From positions 418,959 to 482,958 of the forward strand of contig NZ_QETB01000004.1 in assembly GCF_003123745.1 (NCBI RefSeq): DNA of 64,000 bases, read 5' to 3'. Source of the stretch: Ancrocorticia populi. GTDB lineage: Bacteria; Actinomycetota; Actinomycetes; Actinomycetales; Actinomycetaceae. The notes under the pieces are model-generated. The model did no database searches, was not told where the DNA came from, and worked only from the letters and a program-made list of their open reading frames with translations. Both the position numbers and the translations under genes were made by a program. Positions 46,199 to 54,688 of this stretch are shown here, piece after piece (positions within the stretch are counted from its first letter, which is position 1; each line of letters opens with the position of its first letter).

Positions 46199-47505
46199 CA
46201 CGCATTCGAGCGATCGTTATCGCTGCGCAGGATGAGGAGATTCAGCCCGTCCTAGAACAGCTCACCGCTCTTGCCACCAAGCCCGCCAAGCTTGCCTGCC
46301 CAGTCGCGGCCGCGTGGGTTGCAGCATCCACAAGCGGGAACATTCTGGTTCTGCGCACTGGAATCGGGCTAGTGGCAACCTCCAACGCGCTCGGGTGGGC
46401 CATGGCCCGCTTTACTCCCAAACTGGTGATCTCCACAGGATCCGCAGGTGGCCTTGCCAAGGATGTGGAGGTTGGCGAAGTCGTTATCGGCACAACCTAT
46501 CGCTACGGAACCGCGGATGCGACAGCATTTGGCTACGCGCTGGGCCAAGTTCCCGGCCAACCCGAATACTATACGGGTGCCACTGATCTGATTGACCAGT
46601 GCCCTCCTGAGATTCGCCGGGGGCTCATGCTCTCGGGGGATTCTTTCGTCACGGCGGCGAACGTGGGCAGCACGCGTGAAAACTTCCCTGAAGCGCTCAC
46701 TACGGACATGGAGACAACGGCGGCAGCCCAAGTGTGCCATGCGTGGGATGTTCCATTCATTTCGATCCGGTGCGTCTCCGATCTGTGCGGGCCGGCAGCC
46801 GATCAGGATTACCACATCGGATTGGACTACGCCTCTGCCGCATCGGCGAAGGCCGCCATTGAGCTGCTGGTCTATCTGGCCGAACCGGGCCCGTCTGGGC
46901 CAAGCCAGCGTTTCTCTGAGGAATCCCTCATTGCCGCGCTGCTGCTCCTCTTCGCGTCGGTCAACAATTTGAAGCCAACAGACGCCACCGATCTGCCAGC
47001 TAACCTGCGCGAGGCCGTCACCGAACAGTACGAAGCAGTGCGCCCAGATTTGATCGAAGCTTCATTGGGCCTGATCGCAGCCGGGCGTCAAGCCATCGCC
47101 GAGGACCCAACCGTGACCCTCACAGCAAAGCAATATGACACCGAGCGCGCCAACCTTGCACGCGAACTTGGGCTGACAACGGGGCGCGGCCAGCTCGCAT
47201 GGCCGCCCACCTCCCAAACCATCATCAAGCGTTTCAACGGTTACTGGAACGATGCCCTCTCCAAAGTGGGCATGCGCGTTCAGTCTGGCCGCAAGCGTGG
47301 CGGCCTCAAGTTCTCCGATCAGGACTACGTGACCGCGCTGCGCACCTTTGCCACATGGTCAGCCAAGCAGGGGATTTCTCCCAGTTATAAGGCCTATCAG
47401 CAGTGGATCAAGGACACGGATCGCCGGGGCGCAGTGCCATCGGGAGCTGCCATCCGCCAGCGCTTCGGTTCGTGGCGCGCGGCCGCCCAAGAGGCACAGA
47501 TCTAG
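46195..47505 (+). CDS. 5'-methylthioadenosine/S-adenosylhomocysteine nucleosidase fused to a C-terminal repeat domain of DNA-binding type
   Basis: 436 residues. Residues 1-230 are an MTAN/Pfs nucleosidase: VIAAQDEEI near the start (catalytic Glu), [38 protein letters not shown] and [10 protein letters not shown] (catalytic Asp). From about 300 to 436 lies a basic extra domain with two related units ending in [14 protein letters not shown] (347-360) and [13 protein letters not shown] (423-435), which matches the homing-endonuclease-associated repeat (HNH_repeat). No nuclease domain is attached. Its ATG overlaps the luxS stop. Ordinary MTAN proteins are about 230 residues. Confidence 0.88.
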   Translation: MTRIRAIVIAAQDEEIQPVLEQLTALATKPAKLACPVAAAWVAASTSGNILVLRTGIGLVATSNALGWAMARFTPKLVISTGSAGGLAKDVEVGEVVIGTTYRYGTADATAFGYALGQVPGQPEYYTGATDLIDQCPPEIRRGLMLSGDSFVTAANVGSTRENFPEALTTDMETTAAAQVCHAWDVPFISIRCVSDLCGPAADQDYHIGLDYASAASAKAAIELLVYLAEPGPSGPSQRFSEESLIAALLLLFASVNNLKPTDATDLPANLREAVTEQYEAVRPDLIEASLGLIAAGRQAIAEDPTVTLTAKQYDTERANLARELGLTTGRGQLAWPPTSQTIIKRFNGYWNDALSKVGMRVQSGRKRGGLKFSDQDYVTALRTFATWSAKQGISPSYKAYQQWIKDTDRRGAVPSGAAIRQRFGSWRAAAQEAQI

Positions 47506-47546
47506 CAGCAGCCCGTAGCCACTCACGTACCTTTTGGGAAAGTTTG

Positions 47547-47564
47547 TTTTGTAACGACGACGAA
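47547..47564 (+). repeat. ACGACGACG motif, copy 5
   Basis: TTTTGTAACGACGACGAA between the convergent MTAN and sirtuin genes, ending at the sirtuin stop. Confidence 0.55.
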
Positions 47565-48449
47565 TCAGTCGCCCATTAACTCCGCACGCCATCCGGCAAC
47601 GAAGGGGGCAACCCTCCCAACAACGCGAACTGTTGCAAGATCGTCAGCTCGTGTGGGCCCATCGGTAACAACAACGATCGGCTTCTGCTCACGGGAGGCC
47701 ATTCGCACAAGCCTCAATGCGGAGTGAACCGCGAGGGATGAACCTAGCACCAACACAGATTCGGCGTCCTCAACGGCCTGAGTGGCCGCCGCAGCGACTT
47801 GAGGGCGCACCTGCTCGCCAAAATAAACCACATCTGGTTTGAGAATGCCGTGGCAGACCGGACAATCGGGGATGCGAAAGCCCGTTACCTCATTGAGCTC
47901 AACATCGCCGTCTGGGTTGATTTCTACATCTCCGCCAGCCACCGTTGCCGATGTCATGAAGCCCGGATTGAGGCCCGCCAGCTGCTCCTGCATCCAGTCG
48001 CGTGACCACACTCGCCCGCAGGTCAGGCAAACGACTTGATAAAGGGAGCCGTGCAGTTCTAGAACTGGATCCGATCCAGCAGCGCGATGCAGCCCGTCAA
48101 CGTTCTGAGTTATGAGCGATGCCGGGTTCAGTGCGGCCAGATCGTAGTGGGTCTGGTTGGGGCTGAATTGGCGATAATGTTCCCAACCCACGTATCCACG
48201 AGCCCAGTACAACTGTCTGTTGTTATGCGAAGCTCGAAACGCCTGACCGGTCATCGGGGAGCGGCTCGGGGATCCTGGACTGCGGTAGTCGGGGATCCCC
48301 GAATCAGTGCTCACGCCAGCGCCAGTGATGACGGCTGTATAAGCAGGATTAAGGAGGGAATAGGCCTCGCTTGCTGTGCCTCGTTGAAGCGGTGTCTCCA
48401 AGCCAGCGAGGGGATCGCGCACCCGGCGTAGTTCCTGAGATGTGGACAT
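47565..48449 (-). CDS. Sir2-family NAD-dependent protein deacylase
   Basis: 294 residues. NAD-binding GAGVSTDSGIPDYRSP, TQNVDGLHR, catalytic LELHGSLY (His), structural zinc CLTCG ... CPVC and the C-terminal VLGSSL. This is the standard sirtuin form, not the SirTM ADP-ribosyltransferase class, so it is not expected to pair with the zinc macrodomain 8 kb downstream. Deacylates lysines of metabolic enzymes using NAD. Confidence 0.93.
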   Translation of the reverse strand: MSTSQELRRVRDPLAGLETPLQRGTASEAYSLLNPAYTAVITGAGVSTDSGIPDYRSPGSPSRSPMTGQAFRASHNNRQLYWARGYVGWEHYRQFSPNQTHYDLAALNPASLITQNVDGLHRAAGSDPVLELHGSLYQVVCLTCGRVWSRDWMQEQLAGLNPGFMTSATVAGGDVEINPDGDVELNEVTGFRIPDCPVCHGILKPDVVYFGEQVRPQVAAAATQAVEDAESVLVLGSSLAVHSALRLVRMASREQKPIVVVTDGPTRADDLATVRVVGRVAPFVAGWRAELMGD

Positions 48450-48458
48450 GTCTCTACC

Positions 48459-48534
48459 CTAAGCCGCACCGATCTGATCCAGCAGCCACGTCAACATGAA
48501 GGCTTGGGACTCCCCGCGTCCCTCGCGGCTGCTC
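48459..48534 (-). pseudogene. Remnant of the 3' end of an oligopeptidase gene
   Basis: On the minus strand it reads SREGRGESQAFMLTWLLDQIG and a TAG stop (48459-48461). It aligns with the last codons of the prolyl oligopeptidase gene at 50231-50296: 54 of 66 bases identical, most differences silent. Similarity ends abruptly at 48534. It lies between the sirtuin start and the zinc-ribbon cassette. Confidence 0.85.
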
Positions 48535-48560
48535 GATGCCTATCTGCAGCATGGGACACA

Positions 48561-48893
48561 TCACCTCCGATTCGCGAGGATTGCAGCGATTTTCTTGGCT
48601 TGCTCCAGAGCAGGTCCACCGTGTTTTGCAACCAAAGCGGCACCACCTGCAATCCCTGCACTAGCCCCCGCAATGTAGTTCTTAGCTTTGTCTCGCCGGT
48701 CGTCCCTTTTCGCCTGACACTTACGACAGTACTTATGAGGATCTTCTCCCATAACCATGTTGCAGCTATGCGAACCACACACAGACTCTAGTTTCTGACC
48801 ACAGTTGGGGCAGAAGTTAACGTCGTGTTTGAACTTCTCATGGTCCTTATAAGCCTTGCAATTATTATTGCAACAGCCCCTTTTCTGACTCAC
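48561..48893 (-). CDS. Double zinc-ribbon protein with hydrophobic C-terminus
   Basis: 110 residues. The first half has two Cys clusters of zinc-ribbon type: CPNCGQKLESVC and CRKC, with extra CC and C/H residues upstream. The second half is a glycine/alanine-rich hydrophobic stretch (AGASAGIAGGAALVAK) that could insert in a membrane or form a helix. Start codon overlaps the stop of the 342-residue gene (ATGA), so the two are coupled. Not recognised beyond the zinc ribbons. Base composition is more AT-rich than the neighbouring housekeeping genes. Confidence 0.7.
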   Translation of the reverse strand: MSQKRGCCNNNCKAYKDHEKFKHDVNFCPNCGQKLESVCGSHSCNMVMGEDPHKYCRKCQAKRDDRRDKAKNYIAGASAGIAGGAALVAKHGGPALEQAKKIAAILANRR

Positions 48894-49918
48894 TCTTCTT
48901 CTCCTACAGATGCACTCAAGTAGACCGCTTTTGTTGGCGCGGCAATTTGAGTTGTGAGATCAGATACGTCTAGCTTGAAATTTGCACGCTTGTTCCAAAT
49001 CCCAGCCTGAGTACCGTCATCTGTATCGTCACATTGAGCAAGTAGATTGGCATTGGCCACGATATTCTGTTCTATAAAACGCGAATAGCCCGTGAGTACA
49101 GTTGACATAGCGGCAAGTTCATTCTGTTCACAGTAGATCGCAGCTCTCAATATGGATGCTTGGTGAATGACAGCAAAACTCTGATTGATTGCTTTCATTT
49201 TGCCGTCGATCAACTTTTCCCGTTTTGCTTTGGACTTCTCGTAGTCGCGGTCAGCCAGATACTGGACATCGGACTGCAACGCAAGAATAAGTTGAAATGA
49301 GCTTTCAGACAATGAACGCAAGGATTGCCCGACAAGCGACGCTTTGAGATCGGGGTCAGATACTTGGCGAGCTTCAAGGTATAGGCTAAGGCCACTCTGG
49401 TAGACACCTATTCGATCATTCTGTTGGCCCACCAAGACATCCTGTACGTTACGGTCGATGTCCTGTATCTGGTCTGCCATCGCATGCAATTGAGATTGGA
49501 CAGCACGCATCTGAAGGACATTGGCCAACTGGGCAGGATCGCCACCTTCCGAGAACTCTTCCCTTTTGATCGGGATTTTCGAACCAAACTGCCCTTTCTC
49601 GCCCCGGAGTTGTGCGAATGTCTCCCCGACCTTGTTGGTTGTGAGCTTGATCTGACCGCGTTCGATCGCGTCGATCATGCTTTCTGAAGCATCAACGACA
49701 TAACGGACTCCACTTTCAGGAGTCTGAAACATCTCAACAAAGGCTGGCGCTTCCTTAGCGACGCTGTTCAAGATCGATTTCAGAGCACGATCAGCTTGGT
49801 ATAGCTTGTCTTCCAAACTCTCCCTGAGGAGCGAAAAGGGATATTCTGCACTTTCTGGAACAACCTCCTGTGACACTCCCTCCATGCGCTCTTCAAATTC
49901 CTGATTCTCTACCGTCAA
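48890..49918 (-). CDS. Uncharacterised helical protein of the accessory cassette
   Basis: 342 residues, not recognised. Predicted to be almost entirely helical with no obvious membrane helix; the segment at about 125-175 (VLQMRAVQSQLHAMADQIQDIDRNVQ) looks like a coiled coil, and repeated QS/AS-rich helices follow. No signal peptide, acidic start (EFEERMEGVSQEVV). AT-rich compared with flanking genes, and forms a two-gene unit with the zinc-ribbon protein. An effector or a scaffold with a zinc-ribbon partner is possible; no function is claimed. Confidence 0.6.
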   Translation of the reverse strand: MTVENQEFEERMEGVSQEVVPESAEYPFSLLRESLEDKLYQADRALKSILNSVAKEAPAFVEMFQTPESGVRYVVDASESMIDAIERGQIKLTTNKVGETFAQLRGEKGQFGSKIPIKREEFSEGGDPAQLANVLQMRAVQSQLHAMADQIQDIDRNVQDVLVGQQNDRIGVYQSGLSLYLEARQVSDPDLKASLVGQSLRSLSESSFQLILALQSDVQYLADRDYEKSKAKREKLIDGKMKAINQSFAVIHQASILRAAIYCEQNELAAMSTVLTGYSRFIEQNIVANANLLAQCDDTDDGTQAGIWNKRANFKLDVSDLTTQIAAPTKAVYLSASVGEEE

Positions 49919-50223
49919 AACCAGCCTCCTACCACTACGCGTGGCCCAACGTCGTTGTGCATTCCACGAGTTTTCGTTTGGTTCCCCCAGATGGAAGCTA
50001 CCGTCCTTATTCTAAGGGGATAGCTACTCACTGTTTCACAACTTCCACACGAGATCCTTGGATCAGAAGACTCTATTTGAGCACGCAGACGTTAGAACCA
50101 CATGAATCTGGTGAGATAGAATCCCAAATCGTGAAGGCTATCCAAAGAGGCGACACGGATAGGGCTCAAACAATCTTGCAGTTCATGCCGCGCTTAGAGC
50201 TCAGTATCCACAGCCAGCCTGGT
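49919..50223. other. Intergenic region upstream of the accessory cassette (305 bp)
   Basis: No gene recognised. The cassette promoter should lie at its left end. A plus-strand reading frame runs through it but shows no family features. The right end contains a 15-base tandem duplication over the oligopeptidase stop codon (50219-50233 and 50236-50250). Confidence 0.55.
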
Positions 50224-52353
50224 TTAGCAGCCAATCTGGTTTAGCAGCCACGCCAGCACGAACGCCTGGGACTCCCAGCGCCCCTCGCGGCCGCTCTTCC
50301 CGGCGTGCCCGGCCACCATCTCGATCTTCTCGAGGATCGGCCGGTCAAGAGGATCGTTCGTGGCATTCTCACGCAGTACCTGCACCCACTTGGTGGGTTC
50401 CACGTAAAAGACCCGGATATCGTTGAGCGAGGTTGTGGCTAATACTGCCGGATACTCGGTTTTCTGCACGTTCTCTACCGGGGAGTATGACTTCATGTAC
50501 TCATACACTTCCTCGGATTCGATCGGGTTGCCCCATTCTTCCCATTCGCCCGCGGTGAGGGGAAGCTCGGGCTTGAGGATCGTGGTGAGTGCGTCCACGA
50601 AGGGCACGCCCGCATGCACGGCACGGAAGAGCCCGGGCGCAAGGTTCACGGCAGCTCCGATGAGGAGGCCTCCGGCGGATCGCCCTTCACCGGCCAGCCG
50701 ATCCCGAGCAACCCAGCCGCTTTCGATCAGCCACTGCCCGCACGCCACGAAATCGCTGAACGTGTTTTTCTTGGTGAGGAGCTTGCCATTGTCATACCAA
50801 GCCCGGCCCATCTCCCCGCCACCACGGATGTGGGTCCATCCGATAACCACGCCACGCCGAAGCATGGCGATGTGCCGTGGAGCAAAGTATGGATCATTTG
50901 CCACTTCGTAGGAGCCGTAGCCGTACAGCCAGCCGGGATTCGTGCCATTGGCAGATAGCCCTGCCTTATAGGCAATCGTCATCGGGATCTGCGTGCCATC
51001 TGCAGCCGTTACCCAAACGCCTTCCTGAACGAACTCATCCGGATCATAGCCGGGCACCTCTTGGACCTTGAGCTTACTCACGGCTCCGGTCTCCACATCG
51101 TAGGCACACTGTGTAGGCGGAGTGAGCAGAGATTCTGTGGAGTAAACAACCTCCGAAGCATCCCAATCAGGAGACAGGAAGAGCTCTGTTGTGGAGAGCC
51201 TAGCCGCTGGCACTCGCACCGGTTCGCCCCATACCTGCCTCTCATGTGCTTCACGGTATGCCTCGCCCCTGCCCGGCATTGCCGCTTCAACATCCCGTTG
51301 CATTACGCGCAGCTCGGTTTCACCCTCCGAACGCAGAGCGATCACAGCGAAGCTGGCGAAGGCCTCTACCTCGCTGATCCGCTCGCCCGGTTCCGGTTTC
51401 AGCAAAGACACCCATTCCTGAGGAACCGACGTCCCAATGGGCGCCGAGGCAAGTTCGAAGTCCACAACGTTCGCGTTGTGGACAACCAGAAGATGGTCAC
51501 CGGCGGGTTCCACCATATAATCCACGCCCGGGCTCCGCCGCGACACAACGATGGGATCGGCTTCGGGATGCCCGGTGGAGATCAAGCGAACCTCACTTGT
51601 GGTTCGCGAAGAGGAGTTCACTACTACCCAGCGCCCATCGCGTGATGCAGTGTGCCAGAGATCAAAGCGATCGTCATCTTCCTGATACAGGAGGCAATCT
51701 TCAGAACTTGGCGTTCCCACGCGGTGCAGCCAGATCTGCCAGGAGCGCCACGCATCGTCAACACGCGAGTAGATTACCGCCGAGGAATCGGCCGTCCACG
51801 CGATCCCGTATCCGATCCCCACCACAACATCGTCCAGGATCTGTCCCTGTTCGATATCGAAGATCTGCAGCGTGAAGTGCTCGTCTCCTGAGAAGTCCAG
51901 ACCGAGCGCGCCAAGCTTCCCGTTGGGAGACACGTCGAAGCCAGAAGTGGAAAAGAAATCCTGACCTTCGCTCAGTACGTTGCTGTCCCACACAAGCTGC
52001 TCCCCAGACAGATCCGCAAGATCCGGCCGAGTCCCGTCAACATCGGGAATCCGATAGACGGCGGGGTACTCCTTGCCTTCCCACGTGCGCTGGTAATACC
52101 ACCAGCCACCTTTACGGATCGGAACGGTAATATCTGTCAGCTTGGTGAGCGAGGCAAACTCCCCCGCTAGTTGCTCACGCAGCGGCTGAAGATCCTTTGT
52201 CCGCTCCTCGGTCCACTCGTTTTCAGACTCGAGGTGGGCAATCAGCTCTGGATTGGACTTGTCGCGGAACCACTCGTAGTTATCAACGTAAACGTCACCG
52301 TGAGTGACGCGTTCTACCGGGATCTTGTGTGCAACCGGAGCTTGCTTCAACAT
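50224..52353 (-). CDS. Prolyl oligopeptidase family serine peptidase (oligopeptidase B type)
   Basis: 709 residues, the expected size for S9A peptidases. N-terminal beta-propeller domain (VAHKIPVERVTHGD ... YEWFRDKSNPEL), then the alpha/beta-hydrolase catalytic domain with the nucleophile GRSAGG, the Asp loop TSLNDIRVFYVEPTKWV and the catalytic His in VAGHAGKSGREGR. Cleaves short peptides after basic residues in oligopeptidase B; specificity not proven here. Its 3' end is the site where the accessory cassette meets the chromosome. Confidence 0.93.
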   Translation of the reverse strand: MLKQAPVAHKIPVERVTHGDVYVDNYEWFRDKSNPELIAHLESENEWTEERTKDLQPLREQLAGEFASLTKLTDITVPIRKGGWWYYQRTWEGKEYPAVYRIPDVDGTRPDLADLSGEQLVWDSNVLSEGQDFFSTSGFDVSPNGKLGALGLDFSGDEHFTLQIFDIEQGQILDDVVVGIGYGIAWTADSSAVIYSRVDDAWRSWQIWLHRVGTPSSEDCLLYQEDDDRFDLWHTASRDGRWVVVNSSSRTTSEVRLISTGHPEADPIVVSRRSPGVDYMVEPAGDHLLVVHNANVVDFELASAPIGTSVPQEWVSLLKPEPGERISEVEAFASFAVIALRSEGETELRVMQRDVEAAMPGRGEAYREAHERQVWGEPVRVPAARLSTTELFLSPDWDASEVVYSTESLLTPPTQCAYDVETGAVSKLKVQEVPGYDPDEFVQEGVWVTAADGTQIPMTIAYKAGLSANGTNPGWLYGYGSYEVANDPYFAPRHIAMLRRGVVIGWTHIRGGGEMGRAWYDNGKLLTKKNTFSDFVACGQWLIESGWVARDRLAGEGRSAGGLLIGAAVNLAPGLFRAVHAGVPFVDALTTILKPELPLTAGEWEEWGNPIESEEVYEYMKSYSPVENVQKTEYPAVLATTSLNDIRVFYVEPTKWVQVLRENATNDPLDRPILEKIEMVAGHAGKSGREGRWESQAFVLAWLLNQIGC

Positions 52354-52396
52354 GCAAGAAAGTCTACTGCTTTACCTAGCTGCGGCTACCCCGCGA

Positions 52397-53215
52397 TCAC
52401 CTACGGCCAAACTTCTTAGATTCAGCAACGGCCAACGTATCGCACAGCTCATTGGCGGCATCGCCAGCGTGCCCCTTGACCCACTCCACCTCAGTCTTTC
52501 CGGTGCGTGCCTCGTACAGGTTGAGCAGCTCTTCCACGAGCTCCCGATTCTTTACCGGTTTGCCGTCTGCCTTCTTCCAGCCCTTGCGCCGCCAGTTTGG
52601 CGCCCACTTCGTCACCGTGTTGATGACGTACTGGGAATCGCACCGAATGAGCAGCGACGGCTCCGGCCCCACATACTCCAGTGCCCGCACGAGCGCCGTC
52701 AGTTCCATGACGTTGTTCGTTGTTTTTGCCGCACCGCCGCTATCGCGAGCGCCCGTAGTTTGCTCAACCCACGCCCAGCCTCCCGGCCCGGGGTTCCCCG
52801 AGCACGCCCCGTCTGTGGCGACCACCCGATCAAATCCCTGCCGCGGCCTGCCCACAGGCTTGCCCCCAAGGGTCACCTCAGTTGGCACAGTTGCTGCGGT
52901 GGCAGGTTCGTCGTCGTCGCCCATCAAAACACCCTCGAAATCGGAATCGTCAAACAACGCACTCGTCTCGAACCGGGTCGGCTCCTCAGCCAAGGTGAGG
53001 CCGGTGCCATTCAGGAGCACCACCACGTCCGGGTGCCAGAGGGCCTCCATCGTGCCGGTGTCCCCCACACCTTCGCCGCCCAGCCCGTGGCGTTCGGCCA
53101 GCGCGGACGCCCGCGATCCCTCGGACAGGCCAAGCCGCGCCAGCCCTTCCAGCACCTCATAAGAATCCGTGCCAAAGCGCGCGCCCAGTTCGATCGTAGA
53201 AAGCCATTGCGTCAT
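52397..53215 (-). CDS. rnhA: RNase HI with N-terminal extension
   Basis: 272 residues. The C-terminal 145 residues are RNase HI: VATDGACSGNPGPGGWAWV, the VMELTALVRAL helix (Glu), IRCDSQYVINTVTKWAPNW, and WVKGHAGDAANELCDTLA (His-Asp). The first 120 residues are an extra region not typical of minimal RNase HI; it may help bind nucleic acid. Degrades the RNA of RNA-DNA hybrids during replication. Confidence 0.95.
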   Translation of the reverse strand: MTQWLSTIELGARFGTDSYEVLEGLARLGLSEGSRASALAERHGLGGEGVGDTGTMEALWHPDVVVLLNGTGLTLAEEPTRFETSALFDDSDFEGVLMGDDDEPATAATVPTEVTLGGKPVGRPRQGFDRVVATDGACSGNPGPGGWAWVEQTTGARDSGGAAKTTNNVMELTALVRALEYVGPEPSLLIRCDSQYVINTVTKWAPNWRRKGWKKADGKPVKNRELVEELLNLYEARTGKTEVEWVKGHAGDAANELCDTLAVAESKKFGRR

Positions 53216-53346
53216 GGCACTACCCTACCGGGCGGCTCCCACAGGACGGCGTGCCTCTTAGCGTTCGCCGCAAACGTCAGATTCACACAGTGACTGGGCC
53301 CCTAGCCAAGTGCCCCCGAGCAGCAGCTTCGCCAGACCTCGCGAAC

Positions 53347-53376
53347 TTTACTAACGACGACGGGAGTATTCCCGTC
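53347..53376 (+). repeat. ACGACGACG motif, copy 6, with a perfect hairpin
   Basis: TTTACTAACGACGACGGGA runs into GACGGGA-GTAT-TCCCGTC (53359-53376), a perfect 7-bp hairpin, in the gap between the RNase HI gene and the AbiEi-like operon. Confidence 0.6.
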
Positions 53377-53470
53377 CCGAGTCCAGCGCAAACACCAAGT
53401 TCGCTGCCAACAACGAGCCTCGCAGTGCGGGCGCACGGTTACCAGCCATCGCATTCAGGCGCTTACTATG

Positions 53471-53505
53471 TGGCAATAGTATCACGGTTTCGTTATACTA
53501 TTGCC
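53471..53505 (+). promoter_or_regulatory. Promoter-operator of the AbiEi-like gene, predicting a leaderless mRNA
   Basis: -35 TGGCAA (53471-53476), 17-bp spacer, -10 TATACT (53494-53499), six bases, then the ATG at 53506. An 11-bp perfect inverted repeat GGCAATAGTAT/ATACTATTGCC (53472-53482, 53495-53505, 12-bp spacer) overlays both boxes and abuts the start codon. It is the likely autorepressor site. Confidence 0.65.
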
Positions 53506-54075
53506 ATGTCCAGAAAGCTGTTGGCAAGGAACGTGCTGTGGGAAGTTGCGACCGTGCAGCACGGTTTTGTAACGGCCCAACAGGCCGCCGAGTTGGGTAT
53601 CACCAGAGCCTCACTTCAGATGATGGCGCAGCGAGGCACTCTAGACCGGGCCGCATTCGGGGTCTACCGGTTCCCTCAATACCCTGTAGGTGAGCACGAC
53701 CAGAAGATGCTTGGAGTGTTGTGGACACGACTGCCCGAAGCTGCAATCTCGCATGAGACTGCGCTTGAGGCTTACGGTATCAGTGACGTAAACCCCAACC
53801 GCATCCATGTCACGGTCGGTAAAGGGCGCCGTCTGCGACGTACGGGTGGCGACCAGTATGTGGTTCACTATGAGGATCTCACTCCGAAACAGATTGGTTG
53901 GTGGCAGGAAATCCCTACTGTGACTGCGAAGACGGCAATCGAACAGTGCTTGGAATACGGCACTCCAACGTATCTGCTAAGACAATCGATTCACCGAGGC
54001 CACGCACAGGGTTATCTGAAAACTACTGAACGGGATGAACTGGCCGCAGCATTGGAGGCCAAGTATGAGCGATAA
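53506..54075 (+). CDS. AbiEi-like antitoxin / transcriptional regulator (orphan)
   Basis: 189 residues. N-terminal winged helix (HGFVTAQQAAELGITRASLQMMAQRGTLDRAAFGVYRFP) then AISHETALEAYGISDVNPNRIHVTV and a C-terminal TAKTAIEQCLEYG segment, the arrangement of short AbiEi-type regulators. Its toxin partner appears only as a fragment downstream (11-bp overlap), so this may be an orphan regulator. No ribosome site before the ATG; the promoter geometry suggests leaderless translation. Confidence 0.82.
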   Translation: MSRKLLARNVLWEVATVQHGFVTAQQAAELGITRASLQMMAQRGTLDRAAFGVYRFPQYPVGEHDQKMLGVLWTRLPEAAISHETALEAYGISDVNPNRIHVTVGKGRRLRRTGGDQYVVHYEDLTPKQIGWWQEIPTVTAKTAIEQCLEYGTPTYLLRQSIHRGHAQGYLKTTERDELAAALEAKYER

Positions 54076-54337
54076 TCAGATAAAATCCCGATTGGCCGCG
54101 CAATTGGCATCCTTGAAACCCAAGGACAAACAACCTGTGTCAGCCAAAGTGCTCAACAGCTGGATCGTCCAAGCCGAACCTACCCTAGGTGACGAAGCCA
54201 AAGGTGGACGTCTTGGTTGGCTGATTGCATCTTCAGTGGGCATTGCCGCAGTACAACGTGCCATTGATACAAACGGCAACCAAAGCCATGACCCAATCCC
54301 AAGTCTTGCACCGGGACAGATTCTGCGTAACTCCTAG
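54065..54337 (+). pseudogene. AbiEii-like toxin gene, 5' remnant
   Basis: 90 codons. The N-terminal part looks like the leading helices of an AbiEii-type nucleotidyltransferase (VLNSWIVQAEPTLGDEAKGG ... GWLIASSVGIAAVQRAI), but the reading frame ends after 90 codons, before the KGG nucleotidyltransferase motif should appear, and no catalytic core follows in any frame. Identification rests on the general pattern and context, so it is moderate. Confidence 0.5.
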
Positions 54338-54364
54338 TGGTTAACTGATTACGGCGTAGCCGAT

Positions 54365-54688
54365 ATGAAGGAGCGTCTCTTGGCTAACCAGCATGGTCTA
54401 CCATCGAGAGTCACTGTAACTGCTGAGTACTTCGGTCTTGGTCGCAAGCAACAAAAGGTAACCTACAATCTTGATGTACAACTGATGCAGTTGGAGGGTA
54501 TGGCTGTCTCCTCTACGCCTACACTCGGGCGGCTCGCGAGAATCGAGAACGAGCTCTTCGATCCCGCGAGACAGGCGATTCTCCTCATCGCTGGAGACAA
54601 ATCGAACAACTGGCAGAAATGGTACCGCCGTAACATTCCGCTGGCGGACAACCTTTTTGACGAGCACTTGAAAGGAATGGAAGCATGA
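54365..54688 (+). pseudogene. HigB (Gp49-like, RelE/ParE superfamily) toxin, probably degraded
   Basis: 107 residues. The C-terminal half is clear: DPARQAILLIAGDKSNNWQKWY ... IPLADNLFDEHL matches Gp49-like toxins. The segment between TPTLGR and FDPARQ is about 20 residues shorter than in family members (the usual VDTLKGS-MKELR block is missing), and the first 50 residues are unlike the family. The toxin has probably lost activity by internal deletion or fusion. Start overlap with higA is ATGA. Confidence 0.6.

Noticed and set aside
49870..50244. Plus-strand protein in the cassette upstream gap
   Set aside because: Overlaps the start of the 342-residue gene, shows no family features and its end lies in the antisense of the oligopeptidase stop region.
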